64,000 bases of DNA from the NCBI GenBank assembly GCA_037951105.1, contig JBAMJV010002944.1:62001-126000 (forward strand), written 5' to 3'. How positions within the stretch are numbered: position 1 is the stretch's first letter; every line of letters begins with the position of its first letter. The position numbers and the translations under genes were made by a program. The notes under the pieces were generated by a model. The model saw nothing but the letters and a program-made list of their open reading frames with translations, ran no database searches and was not told the DNA's origin. This DNA comes from Echinarachnius parma (Eukaryota; Echinodermata; Echinoidea; Clypeasteroida; Echinarachniidae). Of the stretch, positions 52,001 to 61,000 are shown in pieces.

Positions 52001-55000
52001 GATATTGATATAGGATTGAAGTCTAAAATGTAATTTTGTGCAATATCTGACACTTTACAGGTATCACTTTAACCATTATTCAACCATTTGTAGCCCAAAA
52101 TTAAATGATTGCAGTGATCAGAATAAAAAAAATGAAGGTTTTTGTCTATTCTAGGAAAAAGTAAATTTCCATAGGATTTGCACACAAATCACAAAATTTA
52201 GCGATTTTCGGGCCGACGCTCACTTACAAAAGGTCACGTAACTTTAGAACGGTACACCTGGTTGTCGCAAATTTGGTATCAAAAGTTGCGCAAGACTTTA
52301 AGGAAAAAAGTCATAAAGTGGCACCGTAAAATATTTAAGCGTTGCGAAGTAATCGCAAAAAAACGGGGGCGGGGGCTAAATCAGCCCCCCCAGTCTTTTT
52401 AGGGTTAAGGGATAGTTGAGTTTTAGTAGAGAGGGCGCTACATAAAACAATTTTTTGTGAGATAATGAAAAACTGAGTGTAAAATTTGAAAGAGCATAAT
52501 ATTTTAATAACAGAATCAACTTTATTTGATCAAAATCGGTTCAGAAACGGCTGAAATATCCATAAACATAGCCATTTATAATAAATGTGGGGCCCCACAC
52601 TTATTCAATAATTTTGAACCAGCCGTTAAAGGGATAGTTGAGTTCTGGTAAAGAGAATAGGCCTACAGTTTTGGTCAAACTGAATTTTAGTAACCAAAAC
52701 CTGCACCATTACTTACAAACTAATAGTTATAACTCTACCATGCTTGAAAGGAATTCAAAATCACAAGCGACTGAGTAAAAAGCCTTTTATCATTCAAACA
52801 GAGGCATTCAAACTTAAGATGGCGCTCTCTAAAAAAACATTGGTTAAAACCATTTTGAATAAAATATTGTGCATGTGAAGGTTCGTAAAAATAGTGATTA
52901 GATAGAGAGATAATCAACAACTATTACAAAACTTCTTTTGAAAATTTTTGAAAAGAGGAAGCTAATATTTGTGGGGCCCCACATTTATTACAAATGGTTA
53001 CGTTTATGGATATTTCAGCCGTTTCTGAACTGATTTAGATCAAATAAAGTTTATTTTGTCACTAAAATATTATGCTCTTTCAAATTTTATACTCAGTTTT
53101 TCACTATTTCATGAAAAAATTATTATGTGTAGCGCCCTCTCTACGAAAACTCAACTATCCCTTTAAAAATTCCAAAAAGTGCTTCCTCTTTTCAAAAGTT
53201 ACAAAATATGTATTTAAATAGTTGTAGATTATCTCTCTATCTAATCACTATTTCAACGAAACATCACATGCACAATATTTCATTCAAAATGGTTCAAACC
53301 GATGAGTGTTTAGAGAGCGCCCTCTTGAGTTTTAACAGCTCTTTTTAAATGATAACAGGATCTTTACTAAGTAATTTGTAATTTTGTATTCCTTTCTAGT
53401 TATAACTATTAGTTTGTAATGTAATGATGCAGGTTTTGGTTACTAAAATTCAGTTTGACCAAAACTGTACTCTCCTTACCGGAACTCAACTACCCCTTTA
53501 ATTACATATAGTGATTTCCTTTCAATCAATTTCGTATTAAAGGACCATGCCCTCTTTTACAAAACGTCTGAACAGTTTTCAGATGACGGATTGGGATGAA
53601 TGTAACACACACAAAAAAAATCAGATCGAACAGCCCTGTAATTTGGATTCTATGAATGAAAAATAACAAATGCATCCCTCCATCAAACTATATATCGGTC
53701 AATAAAAGAGTTTTAACAGATTTAGCATAATATTACAACAATACTGTACTTATTCTTGTAAAGGTATTGTGAAGCCGACATTTGTAAAGGTTTGTCACAG
53801 AAAAAGATCTCAAAAATGAAGGATATATAATTACATGTAGTCAGTTTAAGCGATGTTTGGTTATTTTGTCTGGTATTCACCCAGCTGTTATCTGTGCGCG
53901 GGTCATGTAGCTAGCGCAGGTCACATAGGGGTCACGCATTGAGATATGGTACTCCGTGAGCGAACTTTGTCACTGGATGAATACACATATAATGCACAAT
54001 TAAATGCTACCTGTCATTTTATTATTTTGAGGGCTATAACTCCACGAAAAAGAGATTTCAAGCTCTAATTTGTTCAGGCATGCCGTTAAATGACATATTG
54101 TTTCATACAAGACAATAACCTCGCAACTTTTGAAATTTGGTTTGCAAAAGAGGGAATGTCCCTTTAACTAAAATTTTGTCATTAAATGTAAATTATAGAA
54201 ATAATTAATAACATTAGTATTATTATTATAAAGCTTTGAAGATTTATCAGATACCCTTTTGGAGAGTGATAGAATGCAATTTTGTTTCCTAGTTGCCCAG
54301 ATTGGGTAAGTACAAGAAAAATTAAGATTATTCAAATTCTTGACAACATAGAACATTTGAAATTGTGTTATTTATGATTTTCAATTCAGCAGAAACATCC
54401 AAAACCGGTGCACAGGATGTGGAGATGGTGCACAGAATTTTTGCTGGCTTGTAGGGTAATCCATGACTGGGGTAATAATAGTACAAATCGCTTTAATAGA
54501 GATTATATATTGTATCATTGACGCTAAATAAATTGAACCTGTTGTTATTATTATTATTATTAAATCATCTCTTTAATACTTTCTTTCATAATCCCTCTAG
54601 CGGAATGTCCAATCGTGAGTGTCCCAATCGAAAATGGCCGCATGAATTATAGCAGAAAAAACCAGGGACCGGTGCATGGGATGTGGAGACAGCTGGTATG
54701 TATCTCTGGTTATGAGAGCAGTGATAGCTCCCGGCATTACTGTGACGATGGCCGATGGAACGTCACTGCACTACCCAGCTGTGACCCAGGTAAAAGCAGC
54801 TCTTTTACGACCTGAATATATCTCTTAGCTAGGGTTATGCATATAAATGTGTCTACAGGCTTGTTTGATACTGTACAGTATGTACAAAAATAGCTTGTAT
54901 AATTACAGTATTTTAGAACTCTGGGAAAATTAGCGTCATTAGCGGCGTACTTCAAGGTGTACCTCTAAGAACGTGTATCTTGAGGAGCTAATGAACTATA

Positions 55001-58000
55001 AACACTGAAAAAAAGTAAGCCCCCCCCCCCCCCCCTAATCAAAATGGCTTAACTTTATAACGAAAACGTTTTGAGCAAAATAACTCTGCAGGATGGTTCC
55101 TAAACTTATTGACCAAGGTAGGAATTAATTTTTTTTTCTTGGGGGCTACTTTTTGAATGGCCTCGAAAAATCAAGGGGCTACTTTTGGAAAATTGGGGGC
55201 TATTTTTCAAAGAAGGGGGCTACTTTTTAAATATTGTTTTTTTTCTTCAAATTTTTGAGGCCCATCAAAACAATTCAAAACAAAACAGAAACAATATTCA
55301 TCTTGAATGGTGTGATTGTCATTATTATGTTATTTTGTTTACGTTGATTTGTAAATTAACTTATATAACATTTTTTTCTCATTTTGCTTTGTTTCATTTG
55401 AAGATGAATTAAATATGTGAAATAAAATTCATGCATGTGTGTGTCTTTTTAAATTCATTAATATCTTCATCAGAATTTGTTTTTGAAACAAATAAAACCA
55501 GTCGGTGCCCGGTGGAACACTAAATTTAATTAGTAAATTAAAAGAAAGTAAAAAATATATAGGCTTAAGGTATCAACATCATTTTCAGAAAAGGAAGGGG
55601 GTAAAGGGGGTAAGACAAAGGTGAGTTGCACTAATAGAAAAACAAATAACAGTCTACAACAATAAAATAGCCAGAAAAGTCTAAGAAGTTGCTATATATT
55701 TCTGACTTTGATCTATACACCCCAACTTACAAGGTTACGCTGAGAAAAAAAACATGACAAATTACAAAATTAACAGGAAAAAAAGCAACAAAAATAATAT
55801 AAATAGCCCCCAAATTTAGCGCTAGGATAACGGTTAGGGTAAGGTTGTCCAAGTTAGTGATCAAAAATAATTAAGACGACTGAAACCTAAGTTTAAACAA
55901 AGTTGTGAGAATACATCACCATCACTAGGCATCAGTACACACCGTGCATTTCCCCCACAACTCCGGGCATAGTAAACTGCTGACAGAGGGCATGCCTGCA
56001 GGTAGGGCTTGAAAATGCCGACACCTGTCCGATTTCGTAGCAATAAATGTTACATAAATCATGAATTCAACAAAATAAACTATTACAAACAATCACAGAT
56101 ACCTGATCTTCTTGATTCTTTATACTTTGCTGTCATTTCTCCTGCATAAATATGATTTTGGATCTTTTTCATGACACACGAGCGATTACTTCTGAAACTC
56201 AACCATTACGGTATCAGAGGACAGCTTCTCTCCTGGATCCGCGACTTCCTGTCAGGGCGAACCCAACAAGTCATACTGGATGGGGAAAAGAGCGGCGTCA
56301 CTGGTGTTTCATCAGGAGTGCCCCAGGGCACAGTTCTAGGACTGCTACTATTCTTGGTCTTCATAAACGACCTGCCTGAGTGCGTCTCCTCATCCATACG
56401 CCTCTACGCCGACGACGCCCTCCTATACAGACCCATTGAATCGAGCAACGACATTGATGTCCTTCACAGCGACCTTACCAAAGTCCAGGAATGGGAGAGG
56501 AAGTGGCTGATGTCCTTCAATGCTGACAAGTGTGAAGTGCTGACGATATCCAACAAGAAGAAAAACATCATTGGAACTACCCCTTATTCCATCCATGGGA
56601 CCAGTCTTCGTGTTGTTAAAGAAGCAAAGTATCTCAGCGTCACTCTTCACCACAAACTCAGCTGGAAACCCCACCTCAAAAACATCTGCAAGAAAAGCAA
56701 TAGCATGCTAGGCCTTCTACGACGCAACCTAAGGAAGTGTCCTACCAACATCAAAGAACAGGCCTACAAAACGTACGTTCGCCCAATACTGGAGTACTCT
56801 TCATCAGTATGGGATCCGCACACCAAAGAACTAATATCAGAAATCGACATGGTCCAACGACGTGCTGCAAGATTTGCCATGGCCAACTACCGACAGACAA
56901 GCAGTGTCAACCAGATGCTTGCCACCCTCAAGTGGCAGACTCTGCCGAGCCCACGTCAAGGTCACCATGCTGTACAGGATCATGAATGGTCTTGTTGCCA
57001 TTCCTGCCACTCCACCATACATATACCACGGACCAGACTTAACCAGAGGTCATCACCAACAACTCAGGCAACAACACTGCAGAATTCTCTCGTACCAACA
57101 CAGCTTCTTCCCAAGTGTTTTCTGCATCTGGAATGCTCTTCCAGCCTCTGTGGTATCAGCACAGACTCTCGAGACCTTCGGGAGCCGCCTGAACCCACTC
57201 ACCCTCCGATGATCCTCTGGATGAGAGGATTTTTACTCGCACCATTTAGTTAGTTGTTCTACTGCACTTTCCACTATTACTGTTCCCGTGACCGCGCACC
57301 TTTTGCACCAAAGTACGACAATACTCTAGAAGAGGGATGTACTAACTGGAAGAAGAAGAAGCTATCTGCCGATTCGCACATTTTTTTTTCTAGCTGCCTG
57401 TACTATAGATATGCCTTATAATATTTATGCATTGCAATATGCACAACACATTACATCCAAGTGTGACTTATTTGGGCTTGTTTCCAGCCATGTTGGATTG
57501 TCTACAACGAGATCAATCACTATTAATGCACAGCCTCTTGCATGAAATTAGCATAAACAGTTAGGAAAGTAGCCAACATTTCTCTGGCAGTTGAGCAGAG
57601 ATGTTACGCCGGCCACCAGGCGGTGCCGACCGGTGGTGAACAGTGGTGCTAGTGGGGGCGACTTTTGGCGGAATGGTCGCCCCTTGAAGTTAGATTTTGG
57701 GGATTTTAGGGGGCTATTTTGAAACTCACGGGGGCAAAATCGCCCGTCGCCCCCATGTATTTCCGACGCTGTTATTGACTAATTTCTGTGTGAAAATGAA
57801 ATTGGTCGGTTGTGTCATGCATGAGTGAGCACACATTAAAGGCAAAATTGTTACTTTTCAAAAGTCAAAAAATTGTCACTTTGTGTGCTCACTCATGCAT
57901 GACTCGATGGACCAATTTCATTTTTACACAGAAGTTAGTCAATAAGTGTAGGAACAATCCTGCGAGTTGTTTTGCTCAAAACATTTTTTTTTTAAGTTAC

Positions 58001-61000
58001 GTTATTTTGAGGGGACTTACTTTTTTTGTTGGGTTAATTTCAACAATACTGATCAAAACCGCAAACCACACGTATTATAATACTGATCGAGTAAACCCAA
58101 CAAAAAAAAGTCCCCCCTTAATCAAATTACATAACTTTTTAACGCAAAAGTTTTTAGCAAAATAACTTGGCAGGATTGTTCCTAGACTTATTGACTAACT
58201 TCTGTGTGAAAGTTAAATTGGTCCGTTGAATCATGCATGAGTGACCACACATCTAAGGCAAAATTGTCACTTTTTGACTCTTATGACTTTTGAAAAGTGA
58301 CATTTTTGCATTTAATGTGTGCTTACTCATGGCGGATCAAGTTCATTTTTACAGAGACGTTAGCCAATAAGTTTAAAAACAATCCTGCCAAGTTATGATG
58401 CTCAAACTCTCTTTGTTAAAAAGTTACGCTATTTTGATTAAGGGGGGACTTACTTTTTTTGTGTGTGTTTATAATTAAGAACAAGGCTGACCTTGAATGG
58501 TTTATTATTATAAATATTGTGCGAGCTATAATTTAGTTGTGCAATATATAATTATCCCATCAAATACAATATTTTTAATATATCACGAAAGAACAAAACA
58601 GCCAATATTATAAGTATTATTAAGATGAAGTCATCAAAATAATGCATAAATCATCCTATCTCTATTAAATGGAAGAAGTCCAACAAATCGATCTGTATAA
58701 TTACGGGCTGGATATTGCGCCTTTGCACATCAGGCATAAGTTATAATATAATCATTTTTTGTATTGTATTATCATTACTAGTATTTATTTATTTGTTGGG
58801 GGGAGGGGTAATGCATGTATTTTTTATTTTCGTAATAAAGTCAATATTGTAAAGCAAGTAGCTGACGACCTTTATGATGTACCTCTTCTTTTCAACAACT
58901 GGCGCCATACAGCCATTTAGTTGGACTTACATTCGACAGGCAGATGAGAAAACAGTCTCAAAGCCTGCAGCAGAGGAGGAGCCGACAGTCTCAAGTTTTG
59001 CAGAGGGTTGGGCAACAGTTTCCACTCAGACTTTGTTGGTTACAATGTTGTTATTGCGCCCATACTCCCTTTTTACGATTATGCTTTGAACAGCTTTCTT
59101 CTGCTTGAAGGCTTGCGACTTTGCACAACATTGTACATTGTCCACGCTGCACGGGTGGAAGTAAATATAATATCTAGGGGTATTACAAAACAGCTAATCA
59201 AGGTGACCAAATGTAAAACCAACCTCCATGATAGTGACTCAAAATCAACATATTAATTTGTGGTTGGCAGAGACCTGGGTCACAAGGCACACAAGGGGCA
59301 CCTGCTGTCAACAAATTGTGCCAGTACTTGAACTTTTTCTAAGATTTTTTGGGCCATAAATGATGAACCAACGTCCGTGAGCACAATATTTCATAAGTTT
59401 TTGCAGTTAAATGACTTGCAGGAAATGAATCTATCTGGGATATGAGAGACATAACAATGTACTAACAACATCAAATGGTATCAACTTGCTGTGAGCGTTT
59501 AACATGGTAACATTATTAGACAATTTTTCATAATTGAACGTCCCCGAGCGAACGTCAGTATCATCAATAGTTGTCAAAAGGCTTCGAAAATGCCTGATAT
59601 AGCTTCTTGGTTAGCTGCTTGCCAAATAAAATTGCTATACTGGTGTCTACGGGCATATAAGCAGCCTCAGATTGGCAATTTGGTCTACCCATACCGGATG
59701 TTCGTTTTCACCACAGACGTTCATGAAGATCAGTTTTCGGCCCAAACCAAACATTGCATTTAATAGACAGTTTTCAAATAGGCTAAATACTGTGGCCCTA
59801 CTGTGAGTCCATCAGACTGACCCCAGCAATTGATGCCTAGGATGCACTTTGCTGAGCAGTGATGATAAAAGACGACAGAACGTCTGTGACGAAATCCAGT
59901 ATAATTTCATACAAAAAGATGTCACTCTGCCAGCAGGAGTAGTTAGCCAACAGTTTTTGTAAGATGTGTACAGTAGGTTCAACCCTTAGTTTTGGCAATA
60001 GTTTTTGTTCTGACAACTAAGTCGAATTTTGGTTGAATGGGTTTTAATGTATGTTTACGGACGTTCACTTATTATGACCTTTCCTATTGAAATGTACTCT
60101 GAGATCATACCCATGCCACCCTACCGCCAATTCTTATGATAATGCTCAAGACATGAGACAAGAGTTCCTGTGGCATGAAACCAAATGTGTGCAATGATAA
60201 CAAAATATACATTTTCTGAAAGCCCTAATAATTTAATATGAGACAAAAAACAGGTATATCAGAGTAAATGGGGAGACACAGCGCTCAAGGTCTGGAAATG
60301 GCCAAAAGTGCATAGTTCAAAAATCTGACCCATATAAGAGCAATTTTATAATCTTAATAGATAAACTTGATTTGTACTTTAAAACTATTCCCCAGAACCG
60401 TGCGCTCTGATTGGCAACTCTTCAGGGACAATAGCGAGCATCTCCTATAACCAGTCTTACGAGTCCGAGAGGGAGGGACTGAAGTACTACCCTAATGGTA
60501 CCGTGGCAATGGTAGCCTGTCGCAGGGAGCACACTTTACCCCTGGGTGATGGAACGTACCACTGCAAGGCAAGGGAGTGGGTTCCCTCCCTCCCAGTGTG
60601 CCTGTCCAGTAAGTAATTATAATGTTCAGTTTATTGCGCAGCTTCTATATTAATACTTTATTTGGACTATTTGGACAAGTGAACCAATTGTTATGTTCAC
60701 GTGCATGTTATGCCAAGAAACTACACATGAGCCTTTTGTTCAGAAGAAATGATGTTGTTAGTAAAAGGAAGATTGTTGAAATTGTAGCATTTTTATGCCT
60801 CCGCCAACGAAGTGACCAGAGGCATAATGTTTTTGGGTTGTCTGTACGTCCGTCCGTCCCGTTTTCGTTCTCGCGATATCATATGGGGTTCATGAGGTCA
60901 AAGGTCAAGGTCACAGGACTCAATATATGTGCAAAAATGCCTCGTTCTTGTGATATGTCAAGAACCGGTTGACAGATCTATTTCAAACTTGGTATGAGTG

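Larger units (their letters stand above)
55005..58475. mobile_element. Foldback element (CATGCATGAGTGAGC family) split by a hAT-like insertion
   Basis: Left part 55005-55113 carries AAAAAAAGTAAGCCCCCC, AACGTTTTGAGCAAAATAAC and CTTATTGAC. It resumes at 57772 with TTATTGACTAATTTCTGTG and runs through two foldback units to 58475. Relatives are at 27425-29140. Confidence 0.8.

Noticed and set aside
56171..57253. Functional reverse transcriptase gene of 360 codons
   Set aside because: It is 5'-truncated, lacks an endonuclease and ORF1, and shifts frame near 56940, so the last part of that ORF is spurious.
58874..59089. Possible additional exon of the mosaic gene
   Set aside because: It has no cysteine pattern, no phase-1 splice boundaries and no similarity to CCP or FTP modules.
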